From: JAJZGK01 sp035538795
GTDB lineage: Bacteria > Pseudomonadota > Alphaproteobacteria > Rhodospirillales > Magnetospirillaceae
Length of the DNA stretch: 64,000 bases
Assembly: GCA_035538795.1 (NCBI GenBank)
Contig: DATLJS010000066.1
Span: 1 to 64,000, forward strand
Direction of reading: 5' to 3'
Shown here piece after piece: positions 25,785-33,947 of this stretch. The stretch's first letter is position 1; every line of letters begins with the position of its first letter. The translations under genes were made by a program, and so were the position numbers. The notes beneath the pieces were generated by a model. That model did no database searches and was not told the origin of the DNA. It worked only from the letters and a program-made list of their open reading frames with translations.

Positions 25785-26264
25785 ATGAAGGGTGATCGCA
25801 CCATCAACAAGCAGCTCAACAAGGTGCTGCGTTTCCATCTGACCTGCATCAACCAATATTTCCTGCACGCCCGCATTCTGAAAAACTGGGGCTTTCGGGA
25901 ACTGGGCGGGGTGGAATACAAGGAATCCATCGAGGCCATGAAGGAGGCCGACGCCGTCATCGAGCGCATTCTGTTCCTGGAGGGCCTGCCCAATCTTCAG
26001 GATCTGGACAAGCTGCTGATCGGTCAGACCGTCCCGGAAATCCTGAAAGGCGACCTGACCCTGATCACCGCCGCCCGCGCCCAGTTGGTGGAGGCCATCG
26101 CCGCCTGCGAGAAAGCCGAGGATTTCGTCAGCCGCGATCTGCTGTCGCATCAGCTGGAGGAGGCCGAGGAACGGTTGGATTTCTATGAAACTCAACTGGA
26201 ACTGGTCGAGAAGGTCGGCCTGCCGAACTATCTGCAGACGGCCGTCGGCGAACTGGACGACTGA
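25785..26264 (+). CDS. bfr2: bacterioferritin subunit with heme ligand but no ferroxidase centre
   Basis: A 159-residue subunit starting at the ATG at 25785 with GAGGGGAG upstream. The heme ligand Met52 is present (SIEAMKEAD). Ferroxidase positions are replaced: His at 18, Ala at 51, Glu at 54, Ile at 94 and Arg at 130 (E. coli numbering). It should therefore supply heme for electron transfer and rely on Bfr1 for iron oxidation in a mixed 24-mer. Cotranscription with bfr1 is expected from the 14-base gap. Confidence 0.94.
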   Translation: MKGDRTINKQLNKVLRFHLTCINQYFLHARILKNWGFRELGGVEYKESIEAMKEADAVIERILFLEGLPNLQDLDKLLIGQTVPEILKGDLTLITAARAQLVEAIAACEKAEDFVSRDLLSHQLEEAEERLDFYETQLELVEKVGLPNYLQTAVGELDD

Positions 26265-26281
26265 TCTCCTCCACGTCCTTT

Positions 26282-28315
26282 TCACGGTCCTTGGGCGTCA
26301 GTCCGCCCGGAGATCGTGAAGGGGACCGTGGGCAGGGTAAAAAGGAAGCGGCTGCCCTGGCCATACCAGGATTCGACCCAGATACGGCCGCCATGATGTT
26401 CGACGATCTTACGGCAGATGGCCAAGCCGATACCGGTCCCGTCGTACTGCCCAGGACCGTGCAGACGCTGGAACAGCCCGAACACCCGGTCGAAATATTC
26501 GGGTTCAATGCCGATGCCGTTGTCGGACACGGCGATCTCCCAGGCTTCGTTTTTGCGCTCGCAAGTTACGGCGATTTCCGGTTCACGCGCGGGATCGCGG
26601 TATTTCAGGGCGTTGTCCAACAGGTTCTGGAACAGACGGGTCAGTTCCTGCTGGCTTCCCATCACCGTGGGCAAATGATCGGGAAGGCTCAGGCGGACGC
26701 CATGCTCCTGCAACACGCCCTGCATCGGCAACAGAGCGTCCTCCAGAACCGCCCGCAACGGCACCGCCTCCATGGCTGCGTCCTGCCGCCCCACCCGTGA
26801 ATAGGACAAGAGGTCGAGGATCAGGCGATCCATCCGTTGGGCGCCGTCGCAGGCGAAATTCAGATATTCCCGGCAGTCCTTGTCCAGCCCATCCCCCAAT
26901 TGGCGGGCCAGCAAGGTCAGATAGCTGTTCACCATACGCAAAGGCTGGCGCAGATCATGGCTGGCCACATAGGCGAACTGTTCCAGCTCGGCGTTGGATT
27001 TTTGCAGTTCGATGGTCCGGCGGGCAAGCTCCTGCTCCGAATGCACCCGCTCGGTCACGTCGTGGACGATGCAGAACAGATAGGTGCGTCCCTGCACCTG
27101 GATCGGACTGGCATAGACGTCCACCTCGCGGGTTTCCCCGGAGGCCAGACGGTGACGGAATTGGAATTGCTGCCTTTCGCCGGAACGCGCCTGGGCGATG
27201 GCCGTCTTGATGCCTTCGGGCGGCATGTCGTCGATGTCACCGATCCACATGTTTTTCAAGCGTTCCAGACCGTAGCCGTAGAACGCCGCAGCCGCCGGAT
27301 TGACGTCGACGATGCGGCCGTCGGCGGGATCGAGCAGCATCTTGATGGCCGAATTGGAACGAAACACCTGTTCGAAAAATTCGTGGCGGTCCCGCAAATC
27401 CTGCTCGATGCGGCGGCGCTCGGTGATGTCGTCATGGACCCAGATGAAGCCCAGCAGCGGTTCTTGCGGATCAATCAGCCGCCCGGTCAGGCGGCACCAC
27501 AGATCGCGCGTGCCGTTCAGGCGCCGCATGTGGAAATCGGCGGCAAAGGTTTTACCCTGGCGCACCATGGGCAAGGCCACCTGGCTGATGTCCGCGAAAT
27601 CCTGGGGATTGTTGTAGAAATCTTCCGTCGAACGTCCCAGCACCTCGCTTTCCGCGCCGCCATAGATCGAGCAGAAAGCCTGATTGACCCTTGCGATGCG
27701 GCGGTCGGGGCTGATGATGCTGATCCCCACCGGGATATTGGCCAGAATCGCCTCGATCTGCGCCGTGGCGTTGCGCAAAGCCGCCTCGGAGGCGCAGCGG
27801 GCGGAAATATCGCGGGCGATGGCGACGAAACGGCCCGGCTGGCCGTTTTCCGCGTCCTGGTATTGCAGGAATATCTCGACGGGAAAGGCGCTGCCGTCGC
27901 GGCGGCGATGCACGGATTCATAGGTCACCGACCGCTGCGGCCCCCGAACCAGCGGCATGCCGTGACGCAAAAAGGCTTCCTCGCCGCCTTCGGTCTTGAT
28001 GATTCGCAGATGATGGCCCAGCAGGTCTGCTACCGCATAGCCCAATTGCTCGGCGCAGCCCTGGTTGACATAGACCAGTTCCCGGCTGTCGGCCGTGAAG
28101 ATGTAGAGAGCGTCGAGAGTCCGGTCGAGGGCCGCTTTGAAATGCGACAGTCCCAACAGATTATGGTGGGCCTCCGCCAGATCCGCTTCCAACCTGGCGA
28201 TGCGCCGGCCATCGGATTTACGCCGGGACGAAGCCAGCATGACGGCGGCCCCCAGCAGCGCCGCAAGCAGCGCCGCCAGGACAGCCGACCACAGGACCGT
28301 GGGAGACAAGAGCAT
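26282..28315 (-). CDS. multi-PAS sensor histidine kinase
   Basis: A 677-residue kinase with a single N-terminal membrane helix (about 5-30) and three PAS domains (about 60-175, 180-300, 305-420). Next comes a HisKA domain with phospho-acceptor His453 in FAYVASHDLRQPLRMV, the variant H-box of phytochrome-like and two-component kinases. The HATPase domain has LLDNALKYRD, DNGIGI and GTGIGLAICRKIVEHHGG. No receiver domain is present and no response regulator is adjacent. It is convergent with bfr2, with 17 bases between the stops. Confidence 0.9.
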   Translation of the reverse strand: MLLSPTVLWSAVLAALLAALLGAAVMLASSRRKSDGRRIARLEADLAEAHHNLLGLSHFKAALDRTLDALYIFTADSRELVYVNQGCAEQLGYAVADLLGHHLRIIKTEGGEEAFLRHGMPLVRGPQRSVTYESVHRRRDGSAFPVEIFLQYQDAENGQPGRFVAIARDISARCASEAALRNATAQIEAILANIPVGISIISPDRRIARVNQAFCSIYGGAESEVLGRSTEDFYNNPQDFADISQVALPMVRQGKTFAADFHMRRLNGTRDLWCRLTGRLIDPQEPLLGFIWVHDDITERRRIEQDLRDRHEFFEQVFRSNSAIKMLLDPADGRIVDVNPAAAAFYGYGLERLKNMWIGDIDDMPPEGIKTAIAQARSGERQQFQFRHRLASGETREVDVYASPIQVQGRTYLFCIVHDVTERVHSEQELARRTIELQKSNAELEQFAYVASHDLRQPLRMVNSYLTLLARQLGDGLDKDCREYLNFACDGAQRMDRLILDLLSYSRVGRQDAAMEAVPLRAVLEDALLPMQGVLQEHGVRLSLPDHLPTVMGSQQELTRLFQNLLDNALKYRDPAREPEIAVTCERKNEAWEIAVSDNGIGIEPEYFDRVFGLFQRLHGPGQYDGTGIGLAICRKIVEHHGGRIWVESWYGQGSRFLFTLPTVPFTISGRTDAQGP

Positions 28316-28354
28316 AAGAAACCCACGCCCCCCGGCCCTGAGTTCTAAGGCCGG

Positions 28355-29020
28355 TTACTTCACCGGCGTCTCAGGATACGCCAGTTCATCACGGGCGCGC
28401 CACTCCGGAGCGACATAGTTGATGATAATCGACTTGCGCACGCCGGCGATGGGACGGCGATCCACGGCATGCCAGGTGTCGCTGCCGGGAATGAAGATCA
28501 GACCGCTGTTGAACAGACAAGGAGCGCGATGAACCCACTTCATGTCGTTGTCATAGACGTCGGTGCCCCAGTCCTCGCTGCCCGGACCCTTCGAGAGATA
28601 GATGAGCATGGTGTACTGCTTGACGCCGATGTCGGTGTGCGGCTCCAGCCAGAACCCCTCGGTGTCCTGGCAGTATTCCAGGCGCAGGTTGGTGCCGGTC
28701 AGATCGATGCCGCATTCCTTTTCAATGGTGGCGACCGTCTTCGCGTCCTGGAAAGCCTCGGCCAGGGCGCGGGCTTCCGGAAAGCGCGCCTGCGCCTCGG
28801 CATTGAAATAATAGCGGGTGTTGTTGTTGGTCTCGCGGCGGCCGCTGTAAACCAGACCGGACGGCGCGGGAACCGGCAAAGCATGCAGAGCTTCGGCTTG
28901 ATCCAAAGGCAGGATGTCCTGCATCAGCCAATGCCGGTAAGGCTCAGTCACGCGCTGGCTGCCGTCCAGCGCTTTCAGGAAGCCGTCCCGGTCCGCCAAA
29001 GCTTGAGTTGCCGCTGTCAT
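28355..29020 (-). CDS. Fe(II)/2-oxoglutarate-dependent oxygenase
   Basis: A 221-residue (start at 29020) member of the 2OG oxygenases. The iron facial triad is visible as HTD (EPHTDIGVKQYTMLIYLS, near residue 126) plus a distal His in SDTWHAVDRR. The following Arg in GVRKSIIINYV is placed to bind 2-oxoglutarate. The substrate is unknown; similar small oxygenases occur with surface-glycan genes. An alternative longer start at 29083 lacks a convincing ribosome binding site. Its promoter lies back to back with the hsp20 region. Confidence 0.8.
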   Translation of the reverse strand: MTAATQALADRDGFLKALDGSQRVTEPYRHWLMQDILPLDQAEALHALPVPAPSGLVYSGRRETNNNTRYYFNAEAQARFPEARALAEAFQDAKTVATIEKECGIDLTGTNLRLEYCQDTEGFWLEPHTDIGVKQYTMLIYLSKGPGSEDWGTDVYDNDMKWVHRAPCLFNSGLIFIPGSDTWHAVDRRPIAGVRKSIIINYVAPEWRARDELAYPETPVK

Positions 29021-29154
29021 GATATGATGCCCCAAATTGCTGATAAGCGGCGGCATCATACGCCCGTATAGGGGGCCGGGCAAATATCCTTATTCTTTAT
29101 GAGAAGGGCCCACCAGAAAGACAAAACTCCGCCCTCCAAGGGAAGGTTCCCTCC

Positions 29155-29186
29155 CTTGACGCAGAGCGTTTATCCTCCGAAATAAT
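29155..29186 (+). promoter_or_regulatory. candidate heat-shock (RpoH-type) promoter of hsp20
   Basis: CTTGAC (29155-29160) is followed after 16 bases by CCGAAATAAT. This resembles the CTTGA / C-rich-AT layout of sigma-32 promoters. A CAAGGG/CCCTTG inverted repeat overlaps the -35 element. The assignment is by eye. Confidence 0.4.
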
Positions 29187-29288
29187 CTGATGGCAAGGCC
29201 GCATGGCGGCTGCCGCAGTCCACCCGTCGAGGAGCGCCGCCCCATGGGCTCCAAGACGGTCTCGCTCAAAGCCGAGGAGAACGACAAG

Positions 29289-29750
29289 ATGACCCGCGTA
29301 TCCGTTTTCAACAGCCCCCTTCTGCTTGGCTTCGACCATTTCGAACGGGTGCTGGACCGCATCTCGAAAAGCTCGGCCGAGGGTTATCCGCCCTACAACA
29401 TCGAGCAGATCGGCGAGGACGGGCTGCGCATCACTCTGGCCGTCGCCGGATTCTCCATGGACGACCTGCAAGTGGCGCTGGAAAGCAACCAGCTGACCGT
29501 GCGGGGACGCCAGGGCGAAGACGACCCCGACCGGGTCTTTCTGCACCGGGGCATCGCCGCCCGCCAGTTCCAGCGCAGCTTCGTGCTGGCCGAGGGCATC
29601 GAGGTCACCGGCGCGACTTTGGATAACGGACTGCTGCATATCGATCTGCAACGCCCGCTGCCTGAAATCCGGGTGCGCACCATCAAGATCGAAAAAGCTT
29701 CGCCGGCCGGCGCACCCCCGGCGTTGAACGTGACAAGCGCGCCGAAATAG
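29289..29750 (+). CDS. small heat shock protein, Hsp20/IbpA family
   Basis: A 153-residue ATP-independent holdase chaperone. The alpha-crystallin domain covers about 35-130 (YPPYNIEQIGEDGLRITLAV, AGFSMDDLQVALESNQLTVRG, LLHIDLQRPLPE). The N-terminus SVFNSPLLLGFDHFERVLDR is typical of alphaproteobacterial IbpA-type proteins. I chose the ATG at 29289 with GAGGAG upstream; an in-frame ATG at 29244 also has GAGGAG and would add 15 residues. It is followed by a DUF1150 gene, a recurrent pairing in this class. Confidence 0.92.
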   Translation: MTRVSVFNSPLLLGFDHFERVLDRISKSSAEGYPPYNIEQIGEDGLRITLAVAGFSMDDLQVALESNQLTVRGRQGEDDPDRVFLHRGIAARQFQRSFVLAEGIEVTGATLDNGLLHIDLQRPLPEIRVRTIKIEKASPAGAPPALNVTSAPK

Positions 29751-29779
29751 AGCGCGTCCCAACAACAAGGAGTCTCATC

Positions 29780-30013
29780 ATGAATGAAGATTTTCTGCGA
29801 CGGAACACCGCGCCCAGCAAGGCCATGAGCGCCCAGGATCTGGCGGTTTGGGGCCTTGAGGACGTCGCCTACGTCAAGCGCGTGCAGATCAACGACGAGT
29901 TCGGTTGGTCGATCCACGGCGCCGACGGAGTGAACATCGGCCTCAGCCACGACCGCGATCAGGCCTTCGCCGCCGTTCGGCAGTACGATCTTCAGCCCGT
30001 CAGCGTGCATTAA
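29780..30013 (+). CDS. DUF1150 family protein
   Basis: A 77-residue protein of the alphaproteobacterial DUF1150 family (SAQDLAVWGLEDVAYVKRV, followed by ADGVNIGLSHDRDQAFAA). The function is unknown. The family is usually found directly after a small heat-shock gene, as here (29 bp gap, with AAGGAG before the ATG). A role in the heat response is inferred from context only. Confidence 0.85.
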   Translation: MNEDFLRRNTAPSKAMSAQDLAVWGLEDVAYVKRVQINDEFGWSIHGADGVNIGLSHDRDQAFAAVRQYDLQPVSVH

Positions 30014-30115
30014 AAATCCTGACGCCATAAAGGCTTATCTTGACGCTCCGGCTTGGCTTTGGCAGGCTTCTATCCGTACAGGAAGACAATAAATACGGAA
30101 GGCAGGAGCCGGGAG

Positions 30116-30400
30116 ATGACCAAGTCGGAGCTGATCGCCCGCCTGGCGGAGCTGAACCCCCACCTTTACCAGCGGGACGTTGAACGCATCGTCACCACGA
30201 TTTTCGACGAAATCGCCGAGGCCTTAGCCCGCGGCGACCGGGTCGAACTGCGAGGGTTCGGCGCTTTTTCGGTGAAAACCCGCGACGCCCGCCAGGGACG
30301 CAATCCCCGGACCGGCGAATCCGTGGACGTTTCCGAGAAGGCCGTGCCCTTCTTCAAGACCGGCAAGCAGTTGCGCGAGCGGCTGAATACCGGCAAGTAA
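30116..30400 (+). CDS. ihfB: integration host factor subunit beta
   Basis: A 94-residue HU/IHF-fold DNA-bending protein that pairs with IhfA. The ATG at 30116 has GGAGCCGGGAG upstream. MTKSELIARLAE, GDRVELRGFGAFSVK and the DNA-intercalating arm region RQGRNPRTGE are intact, followed by VPFFKTGKQLRERLN. The beta assignment rests on the MTKSELI start and on the conserved neighbours lapA-pyrF-trpF. The stop is six bases before lapA. Confidence 0.92.
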   Translation: MTKSELIARLAELNPHLYQRDVERIVTTIFDEIAEALARGDRVELRGFGAFSVKTRDARQGRNPRTGESVDVSEKAVPFFKTGKQLRERLNTGK

Positions 30401-30406
30401 GCCGGT

Positions 30407-30748
30407 ATGCGCCCGATTCTTCGTCTGCTTTTTTGGCTGATCGCCCTGCCTTTGGGCGCAGCCGTCGTTCTGTTCGCCCTATCGAACCGTCAATCCGTTC
30501 CCCTGGCCTTCTGGCCGTTCGAGGACGGGCTGACGGTTCCCGTCTATGCGGCGGTGCTGCTGCCCCTGTTCATCGGGCTGGTGGCCGGATTGCTGACCGG
30601 AGCCGGACGGCGTCTTGCCGCCCAGGCCCGGGCACGATCCCTGTCCCACCGCGTCGCCATGCTGGAACGCAAGCTGGAAGCCACCCAACCAGGCAAGGCT
30701 GCCGCCGTTCCCCCGTCTCTTTCTGAGGACATACCGTTACCTCCATGA
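30407..30748 (+). CDS. LapA-domain inner-membrane protein
   Basis: A 113-residue protein with two membrane helices (about 5-25 and 43-65) around the characteristic LFALSNRQSVPLAFWPFE loop, then a cytoplasmic coiled segment (RSLSHRVAMLERKLEA). This is the LapA/DUF1049 fold. In enterobacteria the relative acts with LapB in controlling lipopolysaccharide synthesis. Whether that holds here is unknown. The stop overlaps the pyrF start (ATGA). Confidence 0.85.
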   Translation: MRPILRLLFWLIALPLGAAVVLFALSNRQSVPLAFWPFEDGLTVPVYAAVLLPLFIGLVAGLLTGAGRRLAAQARARSLSHRVAMLERKLEATQPGKAAAVPPSLSEDIPLPP

Positions 30749-31449
30749 CCAATCCTGTTTTCTGCGCCCTGGACACCACCGACACCGCTGAAGCCGTGCG
30801 TCTGGCCCGCCAACTTTCCGGCCTTGTCGGCGGCATCAAGCTTGGGCTCGAATTCCATACCGCCAACGGCGCCGCCGGCGTGCGCGCCGTGGCCGAAGAA
30901 GGCATGCCCATCTTCCTGGACCTGAAGTTCCACGACATTCCCAACACCGTGGCCGGCGCCATCCGCGCCGCTGTGCCGCTGGCTCCGGCCATGACCACCC
31001 TGCACGCCGTCGGCGGCGCCGAGATGATGAAGGCCGCCGTCGACGCCGCCGGCGACGCCGCCGCCAAACACGGGGTGGCCCGCCCGAAAATCCTCGCCGT
31101 CACCGTCCTGACCAGCATGGGCCAGCCCGAGCTGCCGACCATCGGCGTCGACGGCCCTGTGCTGGATCAGGTCAAGCGTCTGGCCTCGCTGGCCGTGTCG
31201 GCTGGCGTGGACGGCATCGTCTGCTCGCCTCACGAGGTCGGTCATCTGCGCGCCCTGCTCGGCGCCGACGTCGCCCTGGTCATTCCCGGCATCCGCCCGG
31301 CCTGGGCCGCCGCCAACGACCAGAAACGCGTCCTGACGCCGAAGGAAGCCGTCGACAAGGGCGCCGACGTGCTGGTGATCGGCCGTCCCATCACCGCCGA
31401 CGCCAACCCGGCCGAAGCGGCCCGCCGCATTCAGGACGAACTGAAATGA
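30745..31449 (+). CDS. pyrF: orotidine 5'-phosphate decarboxylase
   Basis: The last step of de novo UMP synthesis. The 234-residue TIM-barrel protein has the catalytic DLKFHDIPNT (near residue 62), GGIKLGLEF near residue 30, and the phosphate-binding end with VIPGIRPAW and LVIGRPITADANP. It overlaps lapA by ATGA at its start and trpF by ATGA at its stop, so the genes are translationally coupled. Confidence 0.96.
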   Translation: MTNPVFCALDTTDTAEAVRLARQLSGLVGGIKLGLEFHTANGAAGVRAVAEEGMPIFLDLKFHDIPNTVAGAIRAAVPLAPAMTTLHAVGGAEMMKAAVDAAGDAAAKHGVARPKILAVTVLTSMGQPELPTIGVDGPVLDQVKRLASLAVSAGVDGIVCSPHEVGHLRALLGADVALVIPGIRPAWAAANDQKRVLTPKEAVDKGADVLVIGRPITADANPAEAARRIQDELK

Positions 31450-32096
31450 GCGTCAAACCCGTGAAGGTGAAGATCTGCGGCCTGACCGACGAAGAGACGG
31501 TGGACGCCGCCATCGACGCCGGAGCGGATTTCGTCGGCGTCGTGTTCTTCGACAAAAGCCCGCGAGGCGTCACCATCGAACGGGCCAACGAACTGCTGGA
31601 ATTCGTTCCCGAAGAGGTGCAGCGCGTCGGCCTGTTCGTCGACCCCAGCAATGAATTTCTCGACCAGATCATGAACAATCTGCGTCTGGACCTGTTCCAG
31701 TTCCACGGCTCGGAAACGCCTGAGCGCATCGACGAAGTCCACATGGAATATGGCATGCCGGTGATGAAGGCTCTGGGCGTTTCCAGCGCCGCCGATCTGG
31801 ACGCCGCCCAGACCTATGCCGAAGTCTGCGACTGGCTGCTGTTCGACGCCAAGGCTCCGGCCGGGGCCGACCGGCCGGGCGGCAACGCCGCCGCCTTCGA
31901 CTGGAGCCTGCTGGCGGGACGCAAATGGGCCTGTCCCTGGATGCTGGCCGGCGGCCTGCACGCCGGAAACGTCGCCGAGGCCGTCAGGCTGTCGGGGGCG
32001 CGCGCCGTCGACGTTTCCTCGGGCGTCGAATCCGCTCCCGGCGTCAAGGACGCCGAGAAGATCGCCGCCTTCATCCGCGCCGCCAAAGGCGCCTGA
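31446..32096 (+). CDS. trpF: phosphoribosylanthranilate isomerase
   Basis: The third step of tryptophan synthesis (an Amadori rearrangement giving CdRP). The 216-residue barrel has the catalytic Cys in VKICGLTDEE (residues 8-17), a GVVFFDKSPRGV segment, FQFHGSE and DVSSGVESAPGVKD at the phosphate site. It overlaps pyrF at its start. Other trp genes for anthranilate synthesis are not in the window. Confidence 0.96.
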   Translation: MSVKPVKVKICGLTDEETVDAAIDAGADFVGVVFFDKSPRGVTIERANELLEFVPEEVQRVGLFVDPSNEFLDQIMNNLRLDLFQFHGSETPERIDEVHMEYGMPVMKALGVSSAADLDAAQTYAEVCDWLLFDAKAPAGADRPGGNAAAFDWSLLAGRKWACPWMLAGGLHAGNVAEAVRLSGARAVDVSSGVESAPGVKDAEKIAAFIRAAKGA

Positions 32097-32119
32097 ACCG
32101 AGACGGGGGAAACAGAGTC

Positions 32120-32641
32120 ATGCTCGACGACGATCCCGACGTCCGGCGGCTGTTTTCCCGCATCGGCCAGATCGTGGTGTTCCACCGCCATCTGCATCAG
32201 GCCCTGCACGACTGCTGCACCGTCATCTTCCAGGCCCAGGGATTCGACAGCTTTTTCGCCCAGGCCATGATGGACGACCAGGATACCGAAGTGGTCCTGA
32301 AGACCTGGCGCAATCTGGTGAAGGACGAATTCGAGACGAGCGATCCCGACGCCCTGCGGCCGCTGCTGTTCCTGTGGCAGCGCCTGAGTCAGGTCAATGC
32401 CGCCATGCTGGAAATCTCGTCACGCCGCTGGATTTCGGATGCTCCGGCGCCCAAGGCTTACAGCGATTTCGAGCATCTGCCCGAACCCACCCTGGCCGGC
32501 GCCAATCTGCCGCTGGAGCGGGTCATCCTGGACGCCTCCAACCTTTGCGCCGCCCTCGCCCTGATCGCCGAGCGATGGCCCGAGGACCGCAACGCCGCCC
32601 TGCTCGACCGAGCCTGGGCCATGGCCGAAGGACGCGGCTGA
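32120..32641 (+). CDS. conserved-looking protein of unknown function in the trp cluster
   Basis: A 173-residue protein starting at the ATG at 32120, 23 bases after trpF. It is predicted all-alpha, with an N-terminal His/Cys-rich stretch (VFHRHLHQALHDCCTVIFQA) and no signal peptide or membrane helix. I recognise no family. Its position inside the trpF-trpB interval suggests cotranscription with tryptophan genes but does not prove a role in the pathway. Confidence 0.75.
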   Translation: MLDDDPDVRRLFSRIGQIVVFHRHLHQALHDCCTVIFQAQGFDSFFAQAMMDDQDTEVVLKTWRNLVKDEFETSDPDALRPLLFLWQRLSQVNAAMLEISSRRWISDAPAPKAYSDFEHLPEPTLAGANLPLERVILDASNLCAALALIAERWPEDRNAALLDRAWAMAEGRG

Positions 32642-32734
32642 AACCCGCCCCTTGTACAAAATCCCTCCGCTTCCACGTCGGTTTGTGCTTTAGTACCGCC
32701 TTTCCAAGCCGACTGATCGGGCTCATAGAGTAGC

Positions 32735-33946
32735 ATGCAGACCTTGAACACCTACCGCGCCGGTCCGGATGAGCGCGGTCATTTTGGAATTTTCGGCGGA
32801 CGCTATGTCGCCGAAACCTTGATGCCTCTGATTCTGTCGGTCGAAAAGGCCTATAACGAGGCCAAAGCCGATCCCGCCTTTCATGCCGAGCTGAAGTCGT
32901 ATCTGGCCCATTATGTCGGCCGTCCCAGCCCGCTCTATTTCGCCCGCCGCATGACCGAAGCCTATGGCGGCGCCAAGATCTATCTGAAGCGCGAAGACCT
33001 GAACCACACCGGCGCGCACAAGGTCAACAACTGCATGGGGCAGATCCTGCTGGCCAAACGCATGGGCAAGACCCGCATCATCGCCGAGACCGGCGCCGGC
33101 ATGCATGGTGTTGCCACCGCTACCGTCTGCGCCCTGTTCGGCCTGCCCTGCACCATCTATATGGGCTGTACCGACATCGAGCGTCAGGCCCCGAACGTCC
33201 AGCGCATGAAGCTGCTGGGGGCTGAAGTCAAGCCGGTCACCTCGGGCGCCGGCACCCTGAAAGACGCCATGAACGACGCTTTGCGCGACTGGGTGTCGAA
33301 TGTGGAAAACACCTTCTACATCATCGGCACCGTCGCCGGTCCGCATCCCTATCCGCAGCTGGTGCGTGACTTCCAGTGCGTGATCGGCGAGGAGGCCCGC
33401 GCCCAGATCCAAGAGATCGAAGGCCGTCTGCCCGATGCGCTGGTGGCCTGCATCGGCGGCGGTTCAAACGCCATGGGACTGTTCCATCCTTTCCTGGATG
33501 ACCGCAGCGTCAAGATTTACGGCGTCGAGGCGGCGGGCCACGGTCTGGACACCGACAAGCATGCCGCCTCGCTGAAGGGCGGACGTCCGGGCGTGCTGCA
33601 CGGCAACCGCACCTATCTGCTGCAGGACCAAGACGGCCAGATTCAAGAGGCCCACTCCATCTCGGCCGGCCTCGATTATCCCGGCATCGGACCGGAGCAT
33701 TCCTGGCTGAACGATGTCGGCCGCGTCGATTACGTTTCCGCCACCGACGACGAGGCGCTGACCGCCTTCCAGGAGATGACCCGGCTGGAGGGCATTATCC
33801 CGGCGCTGGAATCCTCGCACGCCGTCGCCTATACCAAGCATCTGGCCCCCGCCATGGACAAGAACCAGATCATCATCGTCAATCTGTCGGGACGTGGCGA
33901 CAAGGACATGGCCACTGTGCTGCATCGGCTGGGGGGGGCGCTGTAA
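32735..33946 (+). CDS. trpB: tryptophan synthase beta chain
   Basis: A PLP enzyme joining indole to serine. The 403-residue protein has the PLP lysine in NHTGAHKVNNCMGQ (near residue 93), ETGAGMHGVATA, the phosphate-binding CIGGGSNAMG and GRPGVLHG. It starts 93 bases after the unknown gene with only a weak ribosome binding site and is followed by trpA after one base. It forms the alpha2-beta2 complex with TrpA. Confidence 0.97.
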   Translation: MQTLNTYRAGPDERGHFGIFGGRYVAETLMPLILSVEKAYNEAKADPAFHAELKSYLAHYVGRPSPLYFARRMTEAYGGAKIYLKREDLNHTGAHKVNNCMGQILLAKRMGKTRIIAETGAGMHGVATATVCALFGLPCTIYMGCTDIERQAPNVQRMKLLGAEVKPVTSGAGTLKDAMNDALRDWVSNVENTFYIIGTVAGPHPYPQLVRDFQCVIGEEARAQIQEIEGRLPDALVACIGGGSNAMGLFHPFLDDRSVKIYGVEAAGHGLDTDKHAASLKGGRPGVLHGNRTYLLQDQDGQIQEAHSISAGLDYPGIGPEHSWLNDVGRVDYVSATDDEALTAFQEMTRLEGIIPALESSHAVAYTKHLAPAMDKNQIIIVNLSGRGDKDMATVLHRLGGAL

Positions 33947-33947
33947 G

